Assembly (NCBI RefSeq): GCF_014650435.1
Contig: NZ_BMUY01000002.1
Location: forward strand, 124,001 to 188,000
Source: Streptomyces tendae
Lineage (GTDB): Bacteria > Actinomycetota > Actinomycetes > Streptomycetales > Streptomycetaceae
Length of the DNA: 64,000 nucleotides
Reading direction: 5' to 3'
Part shown: positions 1 to 9,033 of the stretch, piece after piece
Layout of the letters: each line of letters opens with the position of its first letter
Numbering within the stretch: the first letter of the stretch is position 1
The notes under the pieces: model-generated
Told to the model about the DNA's origin: nothing
The model's database searches: none
What the model saw: the letters and a program-made list of their open reading frames with translations, nothing else
Program-made: the position numbers and the translations under genes

Positions 1-209
1 ACCCGCTTCAGTCCACCCACCAGCACGCCGAGCCCTGTGGAGTCGAGGAAGTCCACGCCCTCCATGTCGACGACGAGGTGGAAACTCCCGTCGTTCACGA
101 GCTCGACCAGCTGCTCACGCAGCTTGGGCGCGGTGTATACGTCAATTTCGCCACCGACCTCGACGACCGTACGATCGCCGACGGTACGGGTCGACAGGGA
201 CAGGTCCAC
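1..209 (-). CDS. bldG: Anti-sigma factor antagonist BldG (STAS domain), C-terminus outside window
   Basis: The first 69 residues of a STAS-domain anti-anti-sigma factor run off the left edge. The GTG start has a GGAGG box five bases upstream. The segment [10 protein letters not shown] carries the phospho-acceptor serine at residue 57, the position known to be phosphorylated in BldG. BldG controls aerial mycelium formation, antibiotic production and sigma-factor activity by partner switching with anti-sigma kinases. The divergent neighbour is an MrfA-type helicase, the same arrangement I recall beside bldG in Streptomyces coelicolor, which supports orthology. Only the missing C-terminus is uncertain. 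Confidence 0.9.
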   Translation of the reverse strand, partial: MDLSLSTRTVGDRTVVEVGGEIDVYTAPKLREQLVELVNDGSFHLVVDMEGVDFLDSTGLGVLVGGLKR

Positions 210-291
210 GGATCCTCCAGCACCTTGCTATCGAGCGGTCGTCCCTCGGGACACCTCGGCTTGAAGCCCCCAGGACGGTTCGCCAGCCGCG

Positions 292-2748
292 ATGGCATTC
301 AATCACTTACCGGCAGGCGTGCACGACGCCTTGGTCCCATTGTCCGTCACGCCAGTGACAGACTCGGTGCCGATGGCCAAGAATCACCGACCCGATCGAT
401 CCCCGGCGGAGCCCGGCTCCCGGCCGGAACCGGGCATGCTCCTGGACCGGCTCGCCGCGGGACCGAGCCGGGCTGCGCGCATCACTCATACGGAGCACTT
501 GCCCCCGCGTGCGGGCCGTCATGCCGTCTGGCCGGACCGGATTCGGCCGGAGGTGCTGGCCGCGGTGCGGGCCGCGGGCATCGAACACCCCTGGGCCCAC
601 CAGGCACGCGTGGCCGAGCACGCCCTGGACGGCGATTCGGTGGTCGTCGCCACGGGCACCGCGTCGGGCAAGTCCCTGGCCTATCTGGTGCCGGTCCTGT
701 CGAGCCTCGTGGACGGCTCCGAGGCGCCGAACGGGCGCGGCGCCACCACCCTCTACCTGGCCCCCACCAAGGCGCTGGCGGCCGACCAGTGCCGATCGGT
801 GAAGGAACTTTCACAACCTCTGGGCACATCCGTCCGGGCCGCGGTCTACGACGGCGACACCCCGTTCGAGGAACGCGAGTGGATCCGCCAGTACGGGACG
901 TACGTGCTGACCAACCCGGACATGCTGCACCGCGGCATCCTGCCCTCGCACCCCCGCTGGTCGTCCTTCCTGAAGGCGCTGAAGTACGTCGTCATCGACG
1001 AGTGCCACACCTACCGTGGCGTCTTCGGCTCCCACGTCGCCCAGGTGCTGCGCCGACTGCGCAGACTGTGTGCCCGGTACGGCGCGTCGCCGGTGTTCCT
1101 GCTCGCCTCCGCCACAGCCGCCGAGCCCGCGGTGGCGGCCCGCCGGCTCACCGGGCTCCCGGTGATCGAGGTCGCCGACGACGCGTCACCGCGCGGTGAA
1201 CTGGTGTTCGCCCTGTGGGAGCCGCCGCTGACCGAACTGGAGGGCGAGAAGGGCGCGCCGGTCCGCCGTACGGCCACCGCCGAAGCCGCCGACCTGCTCA
1301 CCGACCTCACCGTGCAGGGCATGCGTTCGATCACCTTCGTACGGTCCCGGCGCGGCGCGGAGCTGATCTCGGTCATCGCCCAGGAACGGCTGGCCGAGGT
1401 CGACCGCTCCCTGGCCGGGCGTGTTGCCGCGTACCGCGGCGGCTACCTCCCCGAGGAGCGCCGCGCCCTGGAACGCGCCCTGCACTCCGGCGACCTCCTC
1501 GGCCTCGCGGCGACGAACGCCCTGGAACTCGGCCTCGACATCTCCGGCCTGGACGCCGTGGTGATCGCCGGGTACCCGGGCACGCGGGCCTCGCTGTGGC
1601 AGCAGGCGGGACGGGCGGGCCGGTCCGGACAGGGGGCGCTGGCCGTGCTGGTCGCCCGTGACGACCCGCTGGACACCTTCCTCGTCCATCACCCGGAGGC
1701 GCTGTTCGACCAGCCGGTGGAGTCCACCGTCCTCGACCCCGACAATCCGTACGTCCTCGCCCCCCACCTGTGCGCGGCGGCGGCGGAACTGCCCCTGACG
1801 GAGGAGGACCTGAAGCTCTTCGGTCCGGCCTGCGAGGAACTGCTGCCCCAGCTGGAGGCGGCGAAGCTGCTGCGCCGACGGACCCGTGCCTGGCACTGGA
1901 CACGCCGTGAGCGGGCCGCCGACCTCACGGACATCCGCGGCGAGGGCGGACGTCCGGTCCAGGTCGTCGAGGACGGCACGGGACGGCTGCTGGGCACCGT
2001 GGACGCCGGAGCCGCCCACACGAGCGTCCACGAGGGCGCCGTCCACCTCCACCAGGGGCGCACGTACCTCGTCCGCTCCCTCGACCTGGAGGACTCCGTC
2101 GCGCTGGTCGAGCAGGCCACCCCCGCCTACTCGACCGTGGCTCGCGACACGACGGCGATCTCGGTCCTGGAGACCGACATCGAGGTCCCCTGGGGCGACG
2201 GGCGCCTCTGCTACGGCTCCGTCGAGGTCACCAACCAAGTCGTCTCCTTCCTGCGCCGACGCCTGATCACCGGCGAGGTCCTGGGCGAGACGAAGCTCGA
2301 CCTGCCTCCCCGGACGCTGCGCACGCGCGCCGTGTGGTGGACGGTCACCGAGGACCAGCTGGACGCGGCCCGGATCAACCCGGAGATCCTCGGCGGGGCC
2401 CTGCACGCCGCCGAGCACGCCTCGATCGGCATGCTGCCCCTGTTCGCGACCTGCGACCGCTGGGACATCGGCGGCGTGTCGATCCCCCTCCACCCGGACA
2501 CGCTGCTGCCAACGGTCTTCGTGTACGACGGCCACCCCGGCGGGGCGGGCTTCGCCGAGCGCGCCTTCCACACCGCCCGCGACTGGCTCACGGCCACCCG
2601 GGAGGCCATCGCCTCCTGCGAGTGCGACGCGGGCTGCCCGTCCTGCATCCAGTCCCCCAAGTGCGGCAACGGCAACGATCCGCTGCACAAGCGGGGGGCC
2701 GTGCGACTCCTCACGGTGCTGCTGCGGGGGGCGGCGGAGGCGGGGTAG
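292..2748 (+). CDS. DEAD/DEAH-box helicase with C-terminal DUF1998 (MrfA/YprA type)
   Basis: An 818-residue superfamily 2 helicase. Walker A (TGTASGKS) lies near residues 121-128 and the DECH Walker B box near 235. A motif VI-like QQAGRAGRSGQG follows in the second RecA domain. The C-terminus has a cysteine cluster, CxC(x3)CxxC(x5)C at about 776-791, typical of the DUF1998 metal-binding domain of MrfA, a Bacillus DNA-repair helicase. A role in excising DNA damage is therefore inferred. The start is unclear: ATG 292 and ATG 373 both lack a strong ribosome-binding site. The 3' end overlaps the convergent TadE-like gene by 38 bases. Confidence 0.85.
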   Translation: MAFNHLPAGVHDALVPLSVTPVTDSVPMAKNHRPDRSPAEPGSRPEPGMLLDRLAAGPSRAARITHTEHLPPRAGRHAVWPDRIRPEVLAAVRAAGIEHPWAHQARVAEHALDGDSVVVATGTASGKSLAYLVPVLSSLVDGSEAPNGRGATTLYLAPTKALAADQCRSVKELSQPLGTSVRAAVYDGDTPFEEREWIRQYGTYVLTNPDMLHRGILPSHPRWSSFLKALKYVVIDECHTYRGVFGSHVAQVLRRLRRLCARYGASPVFLLASATAAEPAVAARRLTGLPVIEVADDASPRGELVFALWEPPLTELEGEKGAPVRRTATAEAADLLTDLTVQGMRSITFVRSRRGAELISVIAQERLAEVDRSLAGRVAAYRGGYLPEERRALERALHSGDLLGLAATNALELGLDISGLDAVVIAGYPGTRASLWQQAGRAGRSGQGALAVLVARDDPLDTFLVHHPEALFDQPVESTVLDPDNPYVLAPHLCAAAAELPLTEEDLKLFGPACEELLPQLEAAKLLRRRTRAWHWTRRERAADLTDIRGEGGRPVQVVEDGTGRLLGTVDAGAAHTSVHEGAVHLHQGRTYLVRSLDLEDSVALVEQATPAYSTVARDTTAISVLETDIEVPWGDGRLCYGSVEVTNQVVSFLRRRLITGEVLGETKLDLPPRTLRTRAVWWTVTEDQLDAARINPEILGGALHAAEHASIGMLPLFATCDRWDIGGVSIPLHPDTLLPTVFVYDGHPGGAGFAERAFHTARDWLTATREAIASCECDAGCPSCIQSPKCGNGNDPLHKRGAVRLLTVLLRGAAEAG

Positions 2749-3433
2749 GCGGTGCGTCAGGCACAGTCGGTGCGGAGGGCGGGGCCGGTGCGGAGGGCGG
2801 GGGCGGCGGGACCGGTGCCGGTGACGTGAGCGAGGCGGCCGGGCCCGCCCTCGCCCGGACCTCCGCCGTGAACGGACCCCTGCCCGACGCCGCCGTCACG
2901 TCCGAGACCTGCCCGGTGATCACACACCTCACCAGCCGCACCTGCTGCGCCCGCGCGACCCGGCTCGCCCGCTCGCACGCCGCCGTGCCGCCCTGTGCCC
3001 AGTGGTCCGCCGCCGCGAGTGCCGCCAGATCGGCACCGCCGGCCGCGCGATGGCGGGCCACGACGGCCTGCCCCAGGGCCAGCACCACGCCGAACACCAG
3101 AGACAGAACGGCGATGACGACAACGCTCCACACGGTCGCCGAGCCCCGGTCGGAGCCGGTGCGGAGGGCAGACGCCTGCGCGGAAGCAGGTGCGGGGACG
3201 GAGGCAGGTGTGGGGGCAGGGGCAGGTGTGGGGGCGGAAGGCCGATCGTGGCCGCTCCCAAGGGCGGTGCCGTCCCCGGACACGCGGCCCTGATCGTGGC
3301 CAATCCCGGAGACGGGGCCGTCCCCGGACCCGGAGACCTGATCGTGGCCGCCCGCAGGGGCTGGGGCGGCCCCCGCTGCCGCTCCGGTGCCGCCCCGGCC
3401 GGTTGCCGACCGGGGCGGGGCACCGCCCCTCAC
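2711..3433 (-). CDS. TadE-like pilus-neighbourhood protein (Rv3654c type)
   Basis: Last gene of the minus-strand Tad operon, coupled to tadE by a GTGA overlap. Up to 240 residues. One membrane helix (about 101-121, VWSVVVIAVLSLVFGVVLAL) is preceded by the DRGSATVW signature. It is followed by the GGADLAALAAA stretch typical of the helicase/secretion-neighbourhood TadE-like family. The first ~95 residues are low-complexity and contain a 16-residue repeat, so the native start may be further in, near residue 90. Likely a minor pilin or pseudopilin of the tight-adherence machine. The proline/alanine-rich tail overlaps the convergent helicase gene. Confidence 0.75.
   Translation of the reverse strand: MRGGAPPRSATGRGGTGAAAGAAPAPAGGHDQVSGSGDGPVSGIGHDQGRVSGDGTALGSGHDRPSAPTPAPAPTPASVPAPASAQASALRTGSDRGSATVWSVVVIAVLSLVFGVVLALGQAVVARHRAAGGADLAALAAADHWAQGGTAACERASRVARAQQVRLVRCVITGQVSDVTAASGRGPFTAEVRARAGPAASLTSPAPVPPPPPSAPAPPSAPTVPDAPPTPPPPPPAAAP
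3244..3350. repeat. 48-bp tandem repeat, about 2.2 copies
   Basis: The 10-mer GATCGTGGCC recurs at 3244, 3292 and 3340, exactly 48 bp apart, with similar sequence in between. Because 48 is a multiple of three the repeat stays in frame and encodes a degenerate 16-residue unit (GHDQ..SG..DG) in the N-terminal extension of the TadE-like protein. Unit number could vary between strains. Confidence 0.8.
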
Positions 3434-3882
3434 CGTTCCACCCGCGTCCGCGCCGCTGTCGCGGCCGCCGACTCAGTCTCCGGCCCCGGCATCTGCTCCG
3501 CCGAAGCCACGGCCTGCGCCCGAACCTGGAACGGCAGCCCGTGCAGAGCCGGTGGGTCGGCGACCACCACCACGTGGACCAGCCCCGCCTCCCGGCTCAC
3601 CGTGACCCGCGCTCCGCTCGGGGCCGCCTCGCGGGCGACCTGTACGACCTCGTCGGCCGGGTCCTGCCGTGCCGCCGCGCGGGCGCCCGTCCGGGCCGCG
3701 TCCACGCACTGGATCTGGGCGGCCACCACCAGCAGTCCCCACACCAGCGCCATCGCGAACACCACCAGCACCGGCAGCACCACGGCCGCCTCCGCCGTCA
3801 CGAAGCCGCTGTCCGGTCCGCTGCCGCGTGCCCGGGCCCATACCCGTGCCCGCATCCTGGCCGCCCGCTCACATCCGCGCAT
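3430..3882 (-). CDS. tadE: TadE family pilus assembly protein
   Basis: A 150-residue protein with the classic TadE N-terminus: a short basic leader, the prepilin-like sequence SGFVTAEAAVVLP, then one hydrophobic helix (about residues 30-52). The glutamate of TAEAA sits where class III prepilin peptidases require it. TadE-type pseudopilins act at the membrane in Flp/Tad pilus assembly. The start overlaps the end of the DUF4244 gene by 14 bases and the end overlaps the next gene by 4, so translation is probably coupled. The position between tadBC/pilin and the TadE-like gene is standard for Streptomyces. Confidence 0.85.
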   Translation of the reverse strand: MRGCERAARMRARVWARARGSGPDSGFVTAEAAVVLPVLVVFAMALVWGLLVVAAQIQCVDAARTGARAAARQDPADEVVQVAREAAPSGARVTVSREAGLVHVVVVADPPALHGLPFQVRAQAVASAEQMPGPETESAAATAARTRVER

Positions 3883-4123
3883 CGAGTGCCCCCTTCACGA
3901 TGCCCTGCAACTCCGCGCTGACCGCGCCGCTCGTCACGACCTTGTAGAGGACGACGGCGAAGGCCACCGCGGCGACGATCCCCATCGCGTACTCGGACGT
4001 GACCATTCCGGCGTCGTCCCTCCGAAGGCCCTGCCGCGCGGCCCGCCTCCGCAGCGCCGCACCGACCCCGCCTGCCAGGGCACACAGCCGTGCCCGCACC
4101 ACCTGATACATCGCAACCCCCAT
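3869..4123 (-). CDS. DUF4244 protein, Flp pilin-like
   Basis: An 84-residue protein with a basic N-terminal half, then DDAGMVTSEYAMG and one hydrophobic helix. The GMVTSEYA segment mimics the Flp pilin processing region, with a Glu after the helix boundary. DUF4244 proteins are found in actinobacterial Tad operons and are thought to be the major small pilin. ATG 4123 is used; ATG 4111 has a better-placed G-rich box and is an alternative. The gene lies downstream of tadC and runs into tadE with a short overlap. Confidence 0.8.
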   Translation of the reverse strand: MGVAMYQVVRARLCALAGGVGAALRRRAARQGLRRDDAGMVTSEYAMGIVAAVAFAVVLYKVVTSGAVSAELQGIVKGALDARM

Positions 4124-4212
4124 AAGGCTTGATCCCGTTGTTCACTCGCTCGCCCGTCGCTCGTGCGCCGGACACCCACTCGCCGGCCCCGCCGCCGGCC
4201 CGACCCGACCCG

Positions 4213-5010
4213 TCAGCCACCGCCTCCCCCATGTCCCAGCACCCCGCCGGCCAGCCCGATGACCACCGGCAGCACGCCCACCGCGATGAACGCCGGCAGA
4301 AAGCACAGCCCCACCGGCACGGTGACCATGACGGCCGCTTGACGGGCCCGGGCCGCCGTGGTGCGGGCCCAGTCGGCACGGGCCTGGGCGGCGAGCCGGG
4401 CGGCCGGACCCGCCGCGGCCAGGCCGGACACCTCGGCCCGCTCCAGCAGCCGTGCCAGGGGAGCGGCCCCCGCGAGGGCGGCCAACCCGCGCCAGGCACC
4501 GTCCGGTTCGCCGCCCAGGCGCACCTCCGCGGCGCCGCGCCCCAGCGCGTCCCCGACCGGTCCGCCCAGAGCGTCACCGACCGCCCGCGCCGCGGCGACC
4601 GGGCTCGCGCCCGCCGCGACACACGCCGCCAGCAGATCGGCCGCCAACGGCAGTTGACGGGCGGCCGCACCGGCAGCGGCCTCCGCCGCCGACGCACCGG
4701 CCGCCGCACGCCGGGCGCTCCAACGCCACAGTGCGGCCGCGCCGACCAGCCCCACCAGGACCCCGGCCGCACCGCCGACCACGGCCCAACCGGCGCCGAA
4801 CATGCCGGCCAGCGGCAGCCAGGGGCGGACGGTGCTCAGCACCTCGGCGCGTCGTGCGGCGGGTCGGACCGGTTCCGGTGCCAGCAGGCCCGTGAGCCGT
4901 CTGCGAACCGCCCGCTGCCGCCGCGCGGCTCCGAGACCGCGCGCCAGCCAGCCGACGGTCAGCACCGCCCCCACCACTGCCCCCAGCCTGTGGACAAGGT
5001 CGCCGTTCAC
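4213..5010 (-). CDS. tadC: Type II secretion F-domain protein TadC
   Basis: A 265-residue inner-membrane platform protein of the T2SF/GspF superfamily. The GTG start overlaps the tadB stop (GTGA), the reason for choosing it over more upstream codons. Hydrophobic stretches lie near the N-terminus (LGAVVGAVLTVGWLA), mid-protein, and at the C-terminus (VGLCFLPAFIAVGVLPVVIG), flanking the cytoplasmic helical bundle. TadB and TadC pair as the membrane platform driven by the TadA ATPase. Since tadA is split by the prophage here, the platform probably has no working motor in this lysogen. Confidence 0.85.
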   Translation of the reverse strand: MNGDLVHRLGAVVGAVLTVGWLARGLGAARRQRAVRRRLTGLLAPEPVRPAARRAEVLSTVRPWLPLAGMFGAGWAVVGGAAGVLVGLVGAAALWRWSARRAAAGASAAEAAAGAAARQLPLAADLLAACVAAGASPVAAARAVGDALGGPVGDALGRGAAEVRLGGEPDGAWRGLAALAGAAPLARLLERAEVSGLAAAGPAARLAAQARADWARTTAARARQAAVMVTVPVGLCFLPAFIAVGVLPVVIGLAGGVLGHGGGGG

Positions 5011-6005
5011 GACGCCGCCTCCGCTCCGCGCACGATCCGCGCCACCCACCACACGCCCAGGCCCTCCAGGAGCCCACCGGCCAGCAGACAGCCCAGCCCG
5101 GCTCCGGTGTGCAGCAGCACGTGCAGCGGGTCGGCCCCGAGGGCGACGCCGAGCAGGAGGCCGAGAACCGGCAGGCCGGCGAGCATCACGGCGGTGGCCC
5201 GCGCACCCGCCAACTGGGCGCGGAGGTCGGAGCGCTGGTCCCGCTCGGCGCGCAGCGCGCCCTCCAGCCGGTCGAGGCCGGCCGCGAGTCCGGCCCCCTG
5301 GTCGACCGCAACCCGCCAGCACGCCGCGAGTCCGCGCAGCCCCTCGGCCCCGGGCTGCCCGGCCGCCGCCGCCAGCGTGCCGGGGACGTCCCCGCCGAAC
5401 CGGGCCGCCGCCAGCACCGCCGCCTGGGCGTCACCGAGCCCGCCGGAGTCTTGCGCGGCGTACAGGAGCGCCTCGCCCGGTTGCCGCCCCGCCCGCACCT
5501 CCCCGGCAAGCGTCGCGCACAGGGCGATCACCGCGTCCTGCCGGCGCTCCCTGGCCCGCCGCTCCCGGCCGGCCAGGCGCACCCGCCGCAGCACCGGCAC
5601 TCCGGCCGCGCCCGCGACGATCGGCAGCACCGAGTTACCCAGGAGCGCCAGCACCAGCCCGGCCGCCGCCGACCACCACTCGGGTCGCAACCGGCCTCGC
5701 ACGCGCCGTAACCCGTCCGCCATCCGGCGCGCCGGAGGCGGCCCTATACTGCCCGTTACGCCCGACCAGCCAGTCCCGTCAGCCCTGTCAGCCCCGTCAG
5801 CCTTGCTGGTCCCACTGGGCCCGCTCGCCCCGATCGCCCCGCGCGATCCGCCCCTCCGGCCTTCGACGAGGACCGTCCGCGCCCGCCGTACGCCTGAGTG
5901 CCACCCGCCGGCCAACCAGGCGGCTGATCCCAGGCACACCAGGGCCACGCCCATCGACAGCTCGCCCGCCCCGGGCACGCCCGTCGTCCCCGTCGCGCTC
6001 AGCAT
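5007..6005 (-). CDS. tadB: Type II secretion F-domain protein TadB
   Basis: About 332 residues. The start is ATG 6005, overlapping the end of tadA by 7 bases; codons further upstream lie inside tadA. There are two N-terminal helices, a GspF-like cytoplasmic domain rich in GEVRAGRQPGEAL-type sequence, and two C-terminal hydrophobic helices. The residues between about 40 and 75 are low-complexity linker. It is the membrane partner of TadC. It sits downstream of the promoterless 3' part of tadA, so its expression may now depend on read-through from the prophage edge. Confidence 0.85.
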   Translation of the reverse strand: MLSATGTTGVPGAGELSMGVALVCLGSAAWLAGGWHSGVRRARTVLVEGRRGGSRGAIGASGPSGTSKADGADRADGTGWSGVTGSIGPPPARRMADGLRRVRGRLRPEWWSAAAGLVLALLGNSVLPIVAGAAGVPVLRRVRLAGRERRARERRQDAVIALCATLAGEVRAGRQPGEALLYAAQDSGGLGDAQAAVLAAARFGGDVPGTLAAAAGQPGAEGLRGLAACWRVAVDQGAGLAAGLDRLEGALRAERDQRSDLRAQLAGARATAVMLAGLPVLGLLLGVALGADPLHVLLHTGAGLGCLLAGGLLEGLGVWWVARIVRGAEAAS

Positions 6006-6607
6006 CCCTGCGCCTCCCGTCCGACGGCCCGCTCCTCGGGCCCCGCACCGCGCAGCAGCGCCCGCAGCCGCGGCCAGCCGCGTTCGGCGACGAAGGACTC
6101 CGCGCCCCATCGCAGCGCCGGCACCGTCCGCACCAGCCCCGACGGGTCCCGTTCCAGTACGTGCACCTCGGCGATCCGGCGCCGTCCCGCGCGGTCACGG
6201 ACCAGGTGGAGGACCACGGAGAGGGCCGCCGCGAGCTGGCTGTGCAGAGCCGCCCGGTCCAGGCCCGCGGCCGTGCCGAGCGCCTCCAGCCGGGCCGGTA
6301 CGTCAACGGCCGCGTTGGCGTGCACCGTCCCGCACCCGCCTTCGTGGCCCGTGTTCAACGCGGCGAGCAGATGGACCACCTCGGGTCCGCGCACCTCGCC
6401 CACGACCAGCCGGTCCGGCCGCATGCGCAGTGCCTGGCGCACCAGGTCCTCCAGGGTGACCAGCCCCGCGGCCTCTTGGTTCGCCGGCCTGGTCTCCAGA
6501 CGGACGACGTGCGGATGGTCGGGCCGCAGTTCCGCCGAGTCCTCGGCCAGCACGATGCGCTCGTCCGGTCCGACGAGCCCGAGCAGGGCGCTGAGCAGCG
6601 TCGTCTT
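5999..6607 (-). pseudogene. tadA: tadA (CpaF) pilus ATPase, 3' fragment cut off by the prophage
   Basis: Begins at the attL core with the tail of Walker A (K)TTLLSALL. It then keeps the Asp box (LAEDSAEL), Walker B (RPDRLVVGEVRGPE) and the His box (GCGTVHAN) of a TadA/CpaF secretion ATPase, about 200 residues in all. The N-terminal part lies 39.5 kb away at 46118-47077, also on the minus strand. The fragment has no start codon of its own at the junction; the first in-frame ATG is 6553. It should be inactive as an ATPase. Excision at the TT core would restore the reading frame GTGSGKTTLL exactly. Confidence 0.9.
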
Positions 6608-6634
6608 CCCGAACCCGGGACAATGACGCCCCTA
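6583..6634. other. attL: attL, left prophage junction
   Basis: Chromosomal tadA sequence on the left meets phage sequence on the right at TT 6606-6607. To the right is the phage half-site ending in the arm ATGACGCCCCTA (6623-6634). Comparison with 46089-46130 shows the shared string TT(C/G)CCG. The centre of the reconstructed attP palindrome falls on TT, which I take as the crossover dinucleotide. Confidence 0.8.
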
Positions 6635-6652
6635 CTGAGGCAGACTCAGGAC

Positions 6653-8143
6653 ATGAAGAGCACCCAGACGGGGGACGCCCGGACGCGCGCGGTCATCTAC
6701 TGCCGGATCTCCCAGGACCGCACGGGCGCCGGCCTCGGCGTCGACCGGCAGCGTGAGGACTGTGAGGCCCTCGCCGAGCGGAACGGCTGGGAAGTCATCG
6801 AGGTGTACGTCGACAACGACGTGAGCGCCTTCTCCGGGAAGAAGCGCAAGGACTACGAGCGAATGCTCGCCGACCTCGACGACGGCAAGGCCACCGTCGT
6901 CATCGTCTGGCACACGGACCGCCTGCACCGCTCGGTCCTGGAGCTGGAGAAGTACATGAACCTGTGCGAGCGGCGGGGCGTCTTCACGCACACGGTGCAG
7001 GCCGGCGAGATCGACCTCGCCTCCCCCACCGGCCGGATGCTGGCCAGGCAGCTCGGCATCATCGCCCGCTACGAGTCGGAGCACAAGGGCGACCGCATCG
7101 CCCGCAAGCGCCGCCAGAAGGCCATGGCCGGGGAGTGGGCGGGCGGCATCCGCCCCTTCGGCTGGGGTGTGCCCACCGGCGAGACGAAGAGGAAGCTCGA
7201 CCGGAAGACCGGCGACGAGATCGAAGTCCCCGAGCTGGACATGACGAAGGCCGTGCCCGAGGAGGCCGAGGCGCTGCGCTTCTGGACGGACGAGATCCTC
7301 TCCGGCGCCTCGATCCGGTCCCTGGTCCAGTGGTGCGCGCACAAGGGTGTCCTGACCACGCGAGGGAACGCCGTCTCCCACACCGACATGCGCGACATGC
7401 TGCTGCGCCCAAGGAACGCCGGAATCGCCGTCTACAAGGGCGAGGAGGTCGGCCGGGGGAAATGGGAGCCGATCGTCGACGAGGCGAAGTACAGGGCCGT
7501 CGTGGCGATCCTGAAGGATCCGGGGCGCCGGACGACGCCGGGCGCCTCGCCGAAGTGGCTGGGCTCGCTGCTGTACCGGTGCGGCCGCGGCGACTGCACC
7601 GAGTACGTGTTCGTCACCCAGTCCGGCGGCCGCCGGTTCCCGTCGTACCGGTGCCAGACCGGGCACGGCGGCGGCCGGCGCGCCGAGGTCGTCGACCAGT
7701 ACGTCGAGGACACGATCGTGGAGCGGCTGTCACGGCCGGACGCGCACGAGCTGCTGGAGCCCGCCCCGGAGGGCGTGAACGTGGCCGCGCTGCAGGCGGA
7801 GGGCGAGCAGATCCGCGCGCGGATGCGGGACCTCGGCGGCCTGTTCGGTGCGGGCCAGCTCGAGCTGGGCCCGTTCACGGAGGGAATGGAGATGGCCCGC
7901 GCGCAGCTGGACGGAGTGACGCGGCAGCTGGCGCGCGCGGTGACCGCGGATCCGCTGGCCGGCCTGGTGGGGGCGCCGGACGTGCGGGCGGCGTGGAAGG
8001 CGCTGGAGCTGGACCGGAAGCGGTCGGTGCTGCGGGCCCTGGTGGAGGTGACGCTGAAGACGCCGCGGCCGGGGCGGATGCCGGACGGCGGGTACTTCGA
8101 CTACGACGCCGTCGTATTCACCTGGAAGCGAGGCCAGCTCTAG
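6653..8143 (+). CDS. int: Large serine recombinase (phage integrase)
   Basis: A 496-residue site-specific recombinase. The resolvase domain starts with VIYCRISQDRTG, whose serine (about residue 20) is the expected nucleophile. GLGVDRQREDC and the HTDRLHRS arginine region follow. The recombinase domain has IRPFGWGV and the typical LRPRNAGIAVYKG-like segment, then a zinc-ribbon-type region (LYRCGRGDC ... YRCQTGHG) near 305-340 and a C-terminal coiled coil. It should catalyse attP x attB integration. The ATG lies only 46 bases from the attL core, leaving almost no room for a promoter on the prophage side. Confidence 0.95.
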   Translation: MKSTQTGDARTRAVIYCRISQDRTGAGLGVDRQREDCEALAERNGWEVIEVYVDNDVSAFSGKKRKDYERMLADLDDGKATVVIVWHTDRLHRSVLELEKYMNLCERRGVFTHTVQAGEIDLASPTGRMLARQLGIIARYESEHKGDRIARKRRQKAMAGEWAGGIRPFGWGVPTGETKRKLDRKTGDEIEVPELDMTKAVPEEAEALRFWTDEILSGASIRSLVQWCAHKGVLTTRGNAVSHTDMRDMLLRPRNAGIAVYKGEEVGRGKWEPIVDEAKYRAVVAILKDPGRRTTPGASPKWLGSLLYRCGRGDCTEYVFVTQSGGRRFPSYRCQTGHGGGRRAEVVDQYVEDTIVERLSRPDAHELLEPAPEGVNVAALQAEGEQIRARMRDLGGLFGAGQLELGPFTEGMEMARAQLDGVTRQLARAVTADPLAGLVGAPDVRAAWKALELDRKRSVLRALVEVTLKTPRPGRMPDGGYFDYDAVVFTWKRGQL

Positions 8144-9033
8144 CCTTCGCGGCCGGGGACCTCACCACCCAAACTCTGCAGCTCCACCTCAAGCGCATGG
8201 CGCTCTGCCGGAGTGTGGTCCTTCAGGCTGTCGTACAGCTCGTGCTCGATCTCCAGCCGCCGCTCGATTGTCGGGTCGTAGGCGCCGTCCACGGGTGTAC
8301 CCGCAGGTGGGAGGAACTTCTTGCGGCGCGCCGACGCCACCCACTTGGCGGCAGTAGAGTGCGGCGCCTTGAACTGGTTAGCCACTTCTCGAGTGGGGGC
8401 CATGCCCGCCCGTTCCGAGATCGCGTAGACACGGGCGACCTTCTTCAGGAAGTCGTCGGTGATTCGCTGGCGCTTACGCCTCGGATTCGGCGTCCCCCGC
8501 GCTGATGCGTATGCCTCAGCGGCGTGACTCTGCAGCTGGTCCAACCATTCGATAGCCGCCTTTGGGCGGTTCCCATACGGATCCGACTCGTCCGCAGAGA
8601 CCACCGGCCAGTCCCCGCCAGTTCGCGCAGGGTCAGACTCCGGCCGGCCGCCCTCGTCCATGAACTGCAGCAGGTACTGGGTCATGTAGTGGATACCCAG
8701 TAGCTTCCACTTGTCCGGCTTGATGACCTTGCGCACCGTCTCCATGACCGTTCCGATGTCCTGGTAGGCGGAGCGTGCCTCCGTCATCTCCAGCTCCCCC
8801 TCGTAGACCTGAAAGTTCAGGAAGAGGACGGGAGCCCGCCAGCCTTCTGCACCCTCCGAGCCATCCCGGTAGGTGCGCCAGGCGTCTTGCGGCGCGATGA
8901 CCAGGTGAAAGAACTCAGGCAGGAGAACGGAGCCCACCCGCAACAGGCGAGGTAGCTCAGTCGGTTCATCCATGGCAAACCACGGAAAGGCTGCGATCTT
9001 CCAGCCGCCGGGGGGCTTGAGGGCGTCATCCAT
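8140..9033 (-). CDS. Hypothetical protein with C-terminal helix-turn-helix-like segment
   Basis: A 297-residue protein of unknown function, the only minus-strand gene of the early region. The N-terminal ~190 residues have no motif I recognise. Around residues 215-250 the segment TREVANQFKAPHSTAAKWVASAR reads as a helix-turn-helix with a basic recognition helix, found in actinobacterial proteins encoded beside phage-type regulators. The start ATG 9033 follows a GGATGGGAG box; ATG 9042 is an alternative. It is divergent from a small XRE-like gene, so a part in lysogeny control is plausible but unproven. Its stop overlaps the end of int by 4 bases. Confidence 0.65.
   Translation of the reverse strand: MDDALKPPGGWKIAAFPWFAMDEPTELPRLLRVGSVLLPEFFHLVIAPQDAWRTYRDGSEGAEGWRAPVLFLNFQVYEGELEMTEARSAYQDIGTVMETVRKVIKPDKWKLLGIHYMTQYLLQFMDEGGRPESDPARTGGDWPVVSADESDPYGNRPKAAIEWLDQLQSHAAEAYASARGTPNPRRKRQRITDDFLKKVARVYAISERAGMAPTREVANQFKAPHSTAAKWVASARRKKFLPPAGTPVDGAYDPTIERRLEIEHELYDSLKDHTPAERHALEVELQSLGGEVPGREG

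Noticed and set aside
6583..6634. tRNA gene as attachment site
   Set aside because: No tRNA fold at either end; the target is clearly tadA and the integrase is of the serine type, which does not favour tRNA genes.
6632..7666. 344-codon minus-strand open frame opposite int
   Set aside because: Shadow of the integrase; composition is low-complexity Gly/Val/Asp.
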